Shown piece after piece: positions 23,260 through 34,639 of a stretch of DNA of 64,000 bases. The stretch is from Arbacia lixula. Lineage: Eukaryota; Echinodermata; Echinoidea; Arbacioida; Arbaciidae. The position numbers and the translations under genes are program-made. Location of the stretch: NCBI GenBank assembly GCA_963669155.1, contig OZ022584.1, positions 14,238,179 to 14,302,178 on the forward strand, read 5' to 3'. Position 1 is the first letter of the stretch. The number at the start of each line of letters is the position of its first letter. A model generated the notes under the pieces. The model had not been told where the DNA came from and ran no database searches. It saw only the letters and a program-made list of their open reading frames with translations.

Positions 23260-25560
23260 AATTATCAAACAGGTACATATTTAGCGTTGATTTGAATTGA
23301 TCGAGGTCTGTCAATGATGCATTGGGGGATGCATTGGGGGAGGTTATTTTATAATTTGGGTCCCGTATTTGCAAAAGCTCTATTACCGAATGTTTTAGAT
23401 TTTACACGAATTTCAGAGAGAAGATTTTTTGATTGAGAACGAAGATTACAAGGCTGGTATGGTTTGATGAGTTCAGTAAGATAGACAGGAGCATTTGCAC
23501 ATAGACATGAATACAAGAGGATTTTAAACTGAATACGAGCCCTTATCGGAAGTCAGTGGAGACTACGTAGGATCGAAGTTGTCAGTTCAAATTGCCTTTT
23601 TCGCGTCACAAGCCTTGCCGCTGAATTCTGCACACGTTGGAGTTTATATACTTGGGTCTCGGAGATTCCCAGAAACAGACCATTATTGAAATCTAAGTAA
23701 CTAAATACAATACAAATGCGCGAACGAGCCTTTCTGTGGTCGCTTTATCTAAAAAAAGAACCCCGCCTAATCTTCCCAATCATATGTAGTCCAATGGCAG
23801 CCGATTTACAAATATTATCAATGTGAGTGTTCATACTTAGATCATCCTGTACAATAACTCCAAGGTCACGTGCTTTTGAAACTGACATGGTTGTAATTTA
23901 TCCCGAGGTTTTACATGCACAACTTCAGTTTTCCCTAGATTTTACTTTAGACTGTTTTGCAGTGACCACTCCTGTATTTCACACAAACAAGATTCAATTT
24001 GAGTTATAACTGAGAAATTGAGACATAAATTTGGGTGTCGTCATTTTGTCGATGCCACACTTCCCCATTACATTTTCCAAAGGAGCCGTGTACATAGAGA
24101 AACATAATGGCCCCATCACTGAGCCCTGATGAGCCCCCTCACTTAAAACACATGGAACAGATCCAGTGCCCTTGATAGACACACTTTGAGTTCGGTTGCT
24201 GAAATATGAATGAAACCAGTTCAATGCAGTACTTGCAATCCCATATGTTAACGGAAATCGATTAAGCATAATGTCATGGTCAATAGTGCCAAATGCCGCG
24301 GAGAAATCCAGCATAACCAGCACCGTCTCTTCCCCCTATCTGCTGCCAGGAGTAAGTCATTATAAATGTGGACCATAGCTGTCTCCACACTGTGGCTTTT
24401 CCTATAGGCTGATTGTGTTCTACCATAGAAACCGTTCAGATCTAGATATGCGTGTATTTGGTTGGCAGATACTTGCTCAATTAAGTTTCCAAGAAATTTA
24501 AGCTTCGCTATTCTTTAGTTTGCTAAAATATTTGGATCCAAACCTGACTTTTTTATAAGACGATCAATTTGTGCATGTTTGAAGGAGTCAGAAAACAGTC
24601 GTTCATCAGAGACAAATTAAGTATTCGTGTGAGGACAGGAGCAAGCTCATCAGCACATTTCTTTACCAACCATGTTGGTATCGGATCCTGATCACAGGAT
24701 GAAGATGGAGAGTTAACCACCAGTCGCTTTACCGCTACTTTAGTGATAGGGTTAAACTCTGGAAAGGAAGGTCTACATGTATCTGTCGCATCTAAAGTGG
24801 TACTGGGCTCTATTACAGATGATAATGAGGCGTTTACATGACTTGACAACTCATTCCTTACATCTTTGACTTTCTCAGAAAAAACTGCACAAACTGATTT
24901 GCCAACTGTTTGTCACTGGCGGAGTTCTTGGATGGAAGAACCTTCACATTTGATGATGAAGAAAGTATATTAAACTTCTGAAATAACTTTGAGTATTACA
25001 ATCCTCAAATGACTTCCTGTGGTATTTGCTTCTTGTTTTGTTCAGCAATGCCTTGAATTTAGCTCGTTGATCACTAAAGACTTGCTTGTACACTTCAAGA
25101 TTTGTGGAATTTCTAGCCGCTCCATCTCCTAAGACCCCCTTTCGCTTCAAGGAGTTAATCACAGTATCAAGGTGCATGGGGACGGGTAGTAGTTGTCCGT
25201 GTGATTTCCTATCCAACTGATCATGTAGGATATTTTCATATTGTTCAACAAGTGTCACTAGATCGGAAGAAGAAGCCAAAAGTAGTGCAGATCTCCTAAT
25301 ATCCGAACAAAAGGCACCAATATCAATCTCACGAAACTTGTGTGTCTTTATGACAATCTTGTTCGGCAGAGGCTTGGAAATATTCAACTTACATTCAACT
25401 AGTGCATGATGTGAAGGTAAAATATGAGAAATTTTCGTATTGTCATCCATCTTCCAACATTTCTATATTATGTTTTCCATTTAAATCGGAAATTAGAATA
25501 AAATCAAAATACGTGTATACTAGCTCATCAGTCACTCGGATAATGGATCATCTAATAATA
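23260..25560 (-). pseudogene. CR1/L2-group LINE, truncated and frameshifted
   Basis: Read right to left on the minus strand: the end of an endonuclease domain (SHHALVECKLNISKP, near 25400), a linker, an RT entry region (SSCDQDPIPTWLVKKC, near 24700), RT blocks LDFSAAFGTIDHDIML and NWFHSYFSNRTQSVSIKG, then EGAHQGSVMGPL. A frameshift near 24050 precedes the catalytic motif, which survives in another frame as NDDTQIYVS with Asn in place of the usual second residue. The C-terminal domain follows (LQRVQNSAARLVTR near 23640). Several further stops and frameshifts. The TAPLE and DDTQIY phrases and the C-terminal pattern point to the CR1/L2 group. The 5' end is missing. Not functional. Confidence 0.85.
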
Positions 25561-26729
25561 GATAATCTTACAAAATTCCCAGGATTTGTTTTTAAAAAGG
25601 GCATTATACGCTAATGCCTTTTCAGATTTTTACTTATTTTTGAAGTACATTCTTAAGCATAGTATTGAAACAGCATACTATATATACGAACTTGTTAATT
25701 TGCTTGTAAATGGATGGAAAAAGACCTAATACAGTTGCAGGGATTTGTCACCGTCATTCATTATTATCAGTGTTGATGGATAACGAGTGTTACTGTGTCT
25801 GCGCCTATCCTCAAGACCACTATATTGTTAAGATTAATTGGTATAAATATATAACATGTATATAAAGGCGTTTTCGTAATGATCATCAATTGCAATACAT
25901 CCTTGTTTAATTACGTGGGGTTGAGGAATTGAAAAAAGACGTAATAAAAATAGACGCTCATTGGACTGAATGATATTTCATTACGTTGAGTCAAACAATA
26001 TTTTTATCAAGGGACAATTAATCCCGCGTTTGTGGCTTAATGATTTATAAATGTCGGATGGAATTGTCTTTGACATCGCAACTGATCCCGAGAGCCACAG
26101 CTCGCGATGTATACGATGTCAACAGCAAACACATCACGGGTAAGCTGGTTTTATACGAACGTAGTTGTATGGTTGTAGGATAGAAAAGCATTGAGATACA
26201 AGCGATACATGTACAAACAAAAGAAGAGAAAATATTCGTGTACGTATATTCCATTTATTGCAACCACTCTACATCTTTGTATACAAATGTCAACGGTTTG
26301 ATTAGAAATATTCAAAACACAATAATGAAAATACAAACTACAGTATTGTTAATGCCAAATCACATCCTATTGCACTGAAATACCCAAAACGATCATTTTA
26401 AGTATGGTTATAGCTTTCTCAGCATGTTTAAACGCTCAAAATTATAATACCGTACCGGGTATAGTAATAAGGCATATTGTAAAATGTGAAATAAAAAAAA
26501 AATCAATGTGTAATTGTGCATCTCAATTGTATGGAGAATCTGTGGATAATAAATAAAGGCATAAACGGTGAAAGGCTTGGCATGAGTGGGCGTTGAGTTT
26601 CCCTACAGCGTTAGATGTATGATGCAACACAAGATATATAATGGCGTGGAGATAATAGTGAAGCGGTTAAGCAACAACTATGACGTCATTTGAGCATTAT
26701 TGTCAAGGCAACTGGCTCAAAACAATACG
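25561..26729. other. non-coding, nothing recognised
   Basis: Only short frames without features. Confidence 0.45.
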
Positions 26730-27445
26730 GGTAGAGCAGGGATGTGTTAGGAAGGATAAACAACTCGAGCATAACATATTCAAACATCTGTATGGATACT
26801 AAATCGTGCTAATGAACTTCCAAAGATTTCCACAATCTCTACAATGGCTGTGATGTCCCATGCGCGGCACCGACATTTAGCTGCTGTCAACTTGGAAAGA
26901 TATATCTTCAATTTACTGTTTTGTCTCTCGAAGCTCTGTTTCTTATCACATTTTCTTGCAATTTTCAAGAGAGTTAAGGGCAACACCACTAAAGATCCTG
27001 CACTTGGTTTTCTTCTAAATAATTGTTGAATGGTGCACAAACGGAGATATAACATAATATTCTTACTTACACAATTAACAAATTTCTTCATTTTTCGGAG
27101 ATTTCCGGACACGTGGGATTCAATCATTATCAAAATTATATCTTAAGCTGTTTATTTTCATTAACAGAGTTTGCGTGCATTTGCGTGCAGCTGAGATAAT
27201 TAAAAAAATACTGTTTATTTTTGTTCGCTGATATCTCTTTTCCTCACAAAAGTATTGATGCAATCCAACAGAACTGGACAAGCGAAATAAGACTCTTCAT
27301 TTCTTTTTGTTCTCTCGCAGCCCTGTTCGTTATTGTTAAAACCCCTGAAAAGCACATGTTGGGACCGCATAATTTTTCGGCGGTGCCACGCATGGGTTAA
27401 AAAGAAAGAAAGTTGCTTCATATCCTTCCACAACACATCCATAGA
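26730..27445 (-). mobile_element. dispersed repeat, copy 2, with short inverted ends
   Basis: The left end reads GCAGGGATGTGTTAGGAAGG. The right end carries the inverse of a near-identical phrase (reverse complement GATGTGTTGTGGAAGGATAT). The right part (27065-27440) matches the repeat at 4055-4460 in inverted orientation. The ends suggest a DNA transposon derivative of about 710 bases. Two minus-strand frames (e.g. MIESHVSGNLRKMKKFVNCV) resemble frames in the other copy but match nothing I know. Confidence 0.5.
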
Positions 27446-30046
27446 GGTAGAGTAGAGCAAGCAGCGGTGATCACAACGAGGACTGTAATTGGGAATGCCT
27501 GACACTAGCCCGATATACAATAGCGGACTGTTAAACCTCTCACTGGAACGAGTTTGTTTAGAGCCGATTGTCCTGACAACATGTTGATATAACGACACCA
27601 CTTCGGTACTCTCTTGGCTGGTCTGGAAAATTGTTTTATGTAAGGCTGAAGTGAATTTAACAACAAATGGCACATGGAATTATGATAATTTGAACAACAC
27701 ATAGACTACTAACACGGTGGACATTTTCCCTAGCTTGCCGAAAGCATTTGCCACTATAGATCATAATGAGTTGTCGTCTTAAACGCATATAAAGTATGAA
27801 GGCGTTGGTAACAGCCACAATATACATTCTAGATAAAGAACATTTTGTATCTATCAGATAATTGGCATTTTACACCATTGATGCATAATTTCACAAATAA
27901 TACACACAGATACCATAAACAGATAAGACAGCACTTTATTTGGCACTTTTATGGTTATATTAAAATGAGTCGAAAAACAGACCATCATACACTTCACTTT
28001 ATTTTATATTTTGACATTTGAGTTGTTATGCAAGCAAGAAATATGTCACAAAAAGCACACAAGGTGAATGCATTTATTTTAACATATATCGGGACTTACA
28101 CAAAAATACATCATTTCAATATTTTCGAAAGTAATGTATTACAATTCTACTTACCATCAAAGGCATACGAGCGTTTCTTTAAGCATAACATGTTTATTTT
28201 GCGGATTCGCACAAAACAGAGACAATCGATGTAAGTAAACCATCAAACAATAAATTAATTAATCAATCAATCAATATCAAAGGTGTATCGTGGAGACGGC
28301 AGGGGGGGGGGGGTAGGGGGGTGCAATAACAAGGACAAAATGAATGTATACAGAAAAGTCGCAAGGCGCCATAACGTACGGCTTAGTATCAGTTGATTGA
28401 TGTGTCGATGATAAGCTTATGACATTCACAAACCATCTTGAAATAAATATGGATAGGTGACATGTTATGAGATGACAGCCAAGATATCGATGCGGAGACA
28501 TGCAGGATAATAATACCTTTGTAATCTGGATAGATCAAACGGGAGCATTTGAAAAAAAGCGCATGATATTGCATAATACATTAACTAATTAGTACATATA
28601 GCGCATGACAGAAAGGATATTGCAGAGAATGACAGGAATGAACAAACAGTTATACATAATCATACATACATGAATTTATGAACAGCGTGGTTCAAATATA
28701 CGGTACATCCACTTTTCTTTAACACGATTTGTATGAAATGGACAGACACTTCGATTAAACACTTAAAGCAGATATGTGCCAACAATTGAAGGTTTGACAT
28801 AAATTTGAAATAGTTCAGTGGTAAAATGTTTGACTCACAACGTTTAACTCTCTACATTGAATCAATTAGACTATGGAAACATTGTAGAAAGAACTTTATT
28901 TTTAAACGAGCTCGTTGAAAGTAGAGTTAGAGCCTTTTGCAAACAAGCTCTTGGTGATTTCCATAAAGAAATACACAAATGGACAAGACAGGGAGAAAAG
29001 TGTAGAAAGATCCTAGTCGGACACAGTTAGGGGACTAGTAACGGGAATGCTGGATGAGAGAAGGAGGGCGACACAGAATGCAAACGGATATGGCAAGATA
29101 TGTCATCGCGCAGACAGATAATAGATTGTCGTACGGGTGGCACCCGAGACTGAAAGAGACGGGTAGAAATGGTTAAAAGTGCGAGTAGACACATAGTCAT
29201 TCTCATGGTGATAGCCTCACCTTCAGGCTATTCGACAGTTTAGATCCAATTGAAATGTAGTAAATGTGGACTAAACACAGTATTACTCCTCTTTTCTGCT
29301 TCATTTTTGCTGGGGTGTGTTTGTGGTGTGTGTGTGTGTGTGTGGGGGGGGGGGGGGTGGGGGGAGAGAAGAGAGAAAAGCCGAAGAAATATAGAATACC
29401 GCCAGATCCTTTTTCCTTTTTTAATATTTCGGTTCAGAAATTCCCAACAGCCTGGAAGCCAGACTATCATGGCGGTAGTGCATGCAAAGAGAAGAAGACA
29501 CGTGAAAGGCTTTGGAAAACGTACTTATAGTTGTAGTGATTCCATCATTTTCCTAGACATGAAGCCAATCCAGGAATGTTCTTTTTCTTTCAGGTCGACA
29601 TTCAATACTGCGTGGCTTTTACCTGACGTTGGATGTTGTGAATGTACCTAAAGGACCAGCATACAGTCTACTTATATTATTTCATACTTTCATATGGTGA
29701 AAATATTGAAATTAATCAGTTCTTCCGATTTCCTCCTATCTCTTTTTGTCAGCATACTGTCTAACCAAATACAAATGATAAAAATTATAGATAAATCAAC
29801 TGGTGCTCTCACTAGTTGCTCTAACCATGTACAAGTAAGCAAATTCAATTTAGGCGTTTCTCGCTTTGCCGTTTGATTTGCCGTTACATAGACATCCTCT
29901 AATAGTGTCCTTTTCATGAAAAAGGCGTGTGTAATCTGTGTATCAATGGGATGAGACATAAAGACTTTTTAGAGACGACGCTGCTAATCCCCCCTCCCCC
30001 ACTCCGAGCAAAAAAAGAAATAAATTAATACAGACTTAACTCAATA
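27446..30046. other. non-coding; simple repeats
   Basis: No gene recognised. G homopolymers occur at about 28301-28313, and a (GT)n-poly-G tract at about 29319-29365 generates spurious Gly/Val/Cys-rich frames. Confidence 0.5.
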
Positions 30047-30048
30047 TG

Positions 30049-30117
<69 letters not shown>

Positions 30118-30217
30118 TGTGTGTGTGTGTGAAATTATACAAATACAACAGCTTTGGCAACTCTTTTATTTAAATATTTTGTGAAAGAAATGGATGAAGA
30201 GAACAATGGTATACAAT

Positions 30218-30253
<36 letters not shown>
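30047..30253. repeat. (TA)n tracts enclosing a fragment of the cassette arm
   Basis: (TA)n at 30047-30113, (GT)n to about 30131, a roughly 85-base fragment starting GAAATTATACAAATACAACA that also occurs at 37477 onward (and inverted near 37880), then (TA)n at 30221-30253. Confidence 0.85.
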
Positions 30254-30256
<3 letters not shown>

Positions 30257-30675
30257 GCCAAACACGCCACATCACTTCACTATAGCACACGAGACACATA
30301 ACAATTCCAATACGTACACCAAATCGGGAAGGTAATTGACCATTTCTTGTATATTTTTGTATATTGATTAGTATGATACGATTTATTTCTACCGATTCTA
30401 CCTTATACTTTGTATATTTCTGCCGTCTATATATTTATCGTTTCATAACTTATGTTCTTTTTGTTGATGTATTTATTGTTAGTTCATATGTGCACTGCAC
30501 TGTACTGTATAATGTTATTGATTACAGATCCTGATGAAGGGCAGGTGCCCGAAAGCTTGGTCCTATAACTAGTGGTAAACATGTCTTGCAACGGCCCTCT
30601 TCGACCCCCCTCTCCTGATCACACATATATGACGAAGAACCGCAAAAAACGTACATCACCGAGACTGATTACAAT
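30254..30675 (+). repeat. TA-bounded block with hammerhead-like motif (possible Penelope-like element end)
   Basis: A block of about 420 bases between two (TA)n tracts. It holds no open frame. Near its right end lies a hammerhead-ribozyme-like core. Such motifs are known from the pseudo-LTRs of Penelope-like elements, and a Penelope-like GIY-YIG fragment lies at about 38 kb, so a shared origin is possible but not shown. Confidence 0.4.
30531..30565 (+). ncRNA. hammerhead-ribozyme-like core
   Basis: CTGATGA (30531-30537), then a short hairpin GGGC-AGGT-GCCC, then GAAA (30551-30554), in the order and spacing of conserved hammerhead boxes around stem II. A very short stem III with a UH-type site (CCTA) can be drawn after GAAA. 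I could not find a convincing stem I next to the core, so activity is doubtful. A degenerate relic is possible. Confidence 0.35.
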
Positions 30676-30702
<27 letters not shown>

Positions 30703-30706
<4 letters not shown>

Positions 30707-30893
30707 TGAAAGAAATGGATGAAGAGAACAATGGTAGGCGTAGCTTAAATCAAGGTTCCCCAGAGCTATCTACCCTTTGGAAAAATTGGTAATGTCGAAA
30801 AAATGTCTCTGCCGGGAATCGAACCCGGGCCCCCAGCTTTGAACGCCGGTGCCTTAACCACTAGAACACAGAGACGGGTTAGTGGCTAAGGCG
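30703..30893. mobile_element. inverted cassette arm with tRNA-like gene, interrupted copy
   Basis: An arm (TTTTGTGAAAGAAATGGATG and on) followed by a tRNA-like gene on the minus strand and then GGGTTAGTGGCTAAGGCG, where the tyrosine-recombinase retrotransposon begins. It matches, in reverse orientation, the right half of the cassette at 37467-37893. Confidence 0.8.
30804..30875 (-). tRNA. tRNA-like gene, anticodon UCA, copy 1
   Basis: The reverse complement of the copy at 37671-37742, with a G-to-T change in the A box (TGTTCTAG instead of TGGTCTAG). The cloverleaf is otherwise retained, and six A on the + strand give a TTTTTT Pol III terminator in the transcript direction. Probably a tRNA-derived repeat rather than a working tRNA. 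Confidence 0.6.
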
Positions 30894-31024
30894 ATCTCAT
30901 TTCAGTCACCTATCTTCACACAGAAACAAAGGCAAACAACATTGTTTCTTATATTTGTAATCAATTTGTTTAATAACGGGTTTACACTTGGGAGAGTGCG
31001 GTCACCGACACCTCTACAACAAAT
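30894..31024 (-). repeat. B2 split direct repeat (3' terminus of the element)
   Basis: 131 bases identical to 31777-31907. It marks the terminal end of the retrotransposon on the minus strand, adjoining GGCTAAGGCG of the target. Confidence 0.9.
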
Positions 31025-31603
31025 CATTCTCAACAAAAATAATGACACCTTGAAGACATACAAAATAACAGCTGGCATCTTCAGCGTACTCTAGCTGGCA
31101 TACTGACATGAATAACTGAGACTAGTCATAGTCATTCTGAAGAACATTACTCTCATGTATACACGTGTAATTCTTGCGTATTCAAGAAACACCGATATTG
31201 AAGGCTTTAGTTGCATATCAAAAGCACTGACCGATCACGTGTGAATTCCTTTATAATTAGAATTGTGATACGATAATTAGAATAATATTGATTTAATGAT
31301 TTTTTTTTTTTTTTTTTTTTGAAGTTACCATTCAATCTAGGTAAATACACGATTTTGCTTGCATAAACAAGCAGAATCCCGGACCTTGAGATAGGCGAAA
31401 ACAGAGCTAAACCTATCAAGGAAAATTCTCTGAAATTCCTATCTGACCCCGTTAAGGCGATCGAGCGGACCAAGAAAATAGCTCCAAGGTCAACCTACAA
31501 CGTGTACTAACCCAATCCGTCATCTGAACGGAAAATAACTGTTTGACAACATAACAAAAAGAGTTTATAAACCTCTGCGATCATAAGAAGGTTGCAGGGA
31601 AGA
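31025..31603 (-). other. retrotransposon spacer between A2 and B2
   Basis: About 580 bases inside the element with a T homopolymer at about 31301-31320. No frame with recognisable product. Confidence 0.6.
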
Positions 31604-31776
31604 AAAAATATGCTAGTGGTCTGTATGGTGTGGTGACCGCGAATGAAAACTAACCCGCAAGCTCCCTTCCAGCTCACGAAGCAACAATAACTTGTTGCGT
31701 AATCACATGCAAATCAACATTCCCCCTCAAATGAGATAACAATTCTCTTTCTATACAATGCTAAGAGAATTTTACA
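31604..31776 (-). repeat. A2 split direct repeat
   Basis: 173 bases matching A1 (37128-37300) with two substitutions and no indels. Confidence 0.92.
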
Positions 31777-31907
31777 ATCTCATTTCAGTCACCTATCTTC
31801 ACACAGAAACAAAGGCAAACAACATTGTTTCTTATATTTGTAATCAATTTGTTTAATAACGGGTTTACACTTGGGAGAGTGCGGTCACCGACACCTCTAC
31901 AACAAAT
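31777..31907 (-). repeat. B1 split direct repeat
   Basis: 131 bases identical to B2. Directly adjacent to A2, forming the B-A junction expected for replication through a circular intermediate. Confidence 0.92.
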
Positions 31908-32171
31908 AGCGCGAGGTAAAAGTTCGGATGGAATCAGGATGAGTAATTATATTAGTATTGATATATGCTGTGCCAATGTACTTCCGTACTATTAAAAGTA
32001 CAACCGTCAAAGTATTTCCGCTTTGTCTATATGAATAGACAAAAAACTAGAAAGAGAAGACATGAAGAAATAAGATATATTACCATTTTCAAAACAGAGA
32101 TAAGAGAGAAAACACCGTAATTATCTTGAGTGAAGCCCCTGGATCACTAAACATTTGATTGAAACATAAAT

Positions 32172-33083
32172 TCAGAGATCCATTGCCCTTGTGACGGATA
32201 ATTTACTGGAAATTATATCTTGTATGTACATGTCCTTTGAAGATATGGACTTCCAGCCGCCTTGCCGTGCGATACATCTCTCGTTAACCGAGCTTGAAGC
32301 GGCTTCTGATGCTCAGCCAGCTCTTAAACTGTGCGTTCCGAGTGTAGAAGGATCCTTGTACGATGAGAGACCATTGACTATGATGTCTCTAACGGTCGTG
32401 TAGGACAAGGGTTTGCATGTAGGTTTGAGACCATGACGTTTCGTACGCTTGAAACCACAGACAAGGGGGTGAGATGGCTTATCAGAAATACCCAACATGG
32501 CAATATATCTCTCTGACATAGCTACTGGGCAAGTAGGATTTCCTGACCTAGCAATGAACTCTGTGTGACCTTGGCGGTACTTATCATTTTTCCTCCTTGG
32601 AAGGTACGAAGCCATATGGTCATGGAAGAAAGATATATCTCTCGTACGAACAGAAATAATCTCGTCACACCTCAACATACCAGCGAAAGCTACAAAGCAA
32701 AAGAATAGAAGACGAATATCGAGAACAGAAGCATATGTCAAGTCTGAAGATGATATTGGCTCTTTTGGCGACTTTGGTCTAGCGAGACTTCGACGCGATC
32801 CTTCAACGGCTGATTTAACGATAGGGCTATCAGTAGGAGATGGTGAGATATCAGCCAGAGAGTGTGCCCAACGAAAACTATAAACGGCGGTGTCGATCGG
32901 AGAAAAGCTTGCGGCGGAATTCGCTAAGTGCTGAATGTATAGGGCAAGATGAGCTGGCTTCGCAGGAAAAGCCTGTAGATCATGCTGGGCTGCGAATATC
33001 TTCCAACGTTTCCAGCCACCCAAGTATTTATCCATTGTAGCAGGTGCCTCAGACCTCAAAACGGTGTCTTGTAGAGAGGACAT
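32172..33083 (-). pseudogene. tyrosine recombinase of the retrotransposon, one premature stop
   Basis: Integrates the element by site-specific recombination. Catalytic residues of the R-H-R-Y set are visible: Arg138 in GMLRCDEI, His251 and Arg254 in GTHSLRAG, the Trp277 position in RQGGWKS, and the nucleophile Tyr286 in KDMYIQD. Codon 257 is TGA (32313-32315) where related proteins usually have Gly; the frame then stays open for 46 more codons to TGA at 32172. A single change therefore separates this from an intact 303-residue enzyme. Readthrough is possible but unsupported. The start is the first ATG of the open frame; an upstream spliced segment (acceptor-like TTTTCTTTTTCAG near 33160) cannot be excluded. 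Confidence 0.85.
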
Positions 33084-33529
33084 TAAGCCGAGAAGATATT
33101 TGTTGGTTGTAATCTTTGTGTCTGAAGAGAAGTCAGCCCATGTTCCAGAGATGAGAACATCTGAAAAAGAAAAGGCAGTAAATGAACTGCAAATCGAGAT
33201 AGCGGCTTTCTTACAGGACTAAATTCTGTGTGTGTACAAACAGAAATCGTTGTTTTCTTTGATATCATCAAAACGTTCTACACCGCTTATCTTACACTTA
33301 AAGGTTGAAAATATTGCAGCACTCGCTGTCCGAAAATCAAAGAATGCTCATGATGTATCTCAAAATTTAAGAAACAATGAAACTTATCCCCAGTTAACCT
33401 TTAGCTCTGAATATCAGCATATAAAGTATATAATATATCAGAATAATAATCCAAGTATAATTGTCACTTCATCAATTTTTGTATAAGCAAAAACCGGCCG
33501 CCCATGGGCTATTTCATAAATGGCTGTCA

Positions 33530-34408
33530 TGGAATAATCCATATCTGCCTCGCGTGGATAAAACCATGTGGGCTAAACCATAACTGCCTCCTGTGGGCTA
33601 AACCATAACTGCCTCCTGTGGGCTAAACCAAAACTGCCTCCTAAGGGCTAAAACATTACTGCCTCCTGAGGGCTAAACCATAACTGCCTCCTGAGGGCTA
33701 AACCATAACTGCCTCCTGAGGGCTAAACCATAACTGCCTCCTGAGGGCTAAACCATAACTGCCTCTTGAGGGCTAAACCATAACTGCCTCCTGAGGGCTA
33801 AACCATAACTGCCTCATGAGGGCTAAACCATAACTGCCTCCTGTGGGCTAAACCATAACTGCCTCCTGAGGGCTAAAGCATAACTGCCTCCTGAGGGCTA
33901 AACCATAACTGCCTCCTGAGGGCTAAACCATAACTGCCTCCTGAGGGCTAAACCATAACTGCCTCCTGTGGGCTAAACCATAACTGCCTCCTGAGGGCTA
34001 AACCATAACTGCCTCCTGAGGGCTAAACCATAACCGCCTCCTGAGGGCTAAAGCATAACTGCCTCCTGAGGGCTAAAGCATAACTGCCTGTTGAGGGCTA
34101 AAGCATAACTGCCTCCTGAGGGCTAAACCATAACTGCCTCCTGAGGGCTAAACCAAAACTGCCTCCTGAGGGCTAAACCATAACTGCCTCCTGAGGGCTA
34201 AACCATACTGCCTCCTGAGGGCTAAACCATAACTGCCTCCTGTGGGCTAAACCAAAACTGCCTCCTGTGGGCTAAACCAAAACTGCCTCCTGAGGGCTAA
34301 ACCATAACTGCCTCCTGTGGGCTAAACCAAAACTGCCTCCTATGGGCTAAACCAAAACTGCCTCCTGAGGGCTAAACCATAACTGCCTCCTGTGGGCTAA
34401 ACCAAAAG
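33530..34408. repeat. 25-bp minisatellite inside the retrotransposon
   Basis: About 34-35 head-to-tail copies of a unit built on ACTGCCTCCTGAGGGCTAAA plus CCATA. Variants: CTGTGGG for CTGAGGG, CCAAA for CCATA, GCATA for CCATA. Unit length is not a multiple of three and stops occur, so it is non-coding. It lies between the RNase H end and the recombinase start. No unique spacers, so it is not CRISPR-like. Confidence 0.95.
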
Positions 34409-34639
34409 GGCTAAATTCCAGGAGCTTCTCTCATGAACTGGAGCACTTCGAGTGCAAGTTATTAGTATATATGAAATTCACATCATTACGAATACCAAAC
34501 ATATATATTGTTTAATTCTGTCTGTCATTGGTTCAAAACTTACAAAAAGTTTAAACATGTGATACAATCGCAAGGTTTTCTGTCTGAACCTTCAGAAATG
34601 AATTCAAATGAACGTATTATCATCCGTGGACATGAAGGG

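Noticed and set aside
33530-34408. Regular 25-base repeats considered as a CRISPR-like array
   Set aside because: Units abut with no unique spacers, and the context is a eukaryotic retrotransposon.
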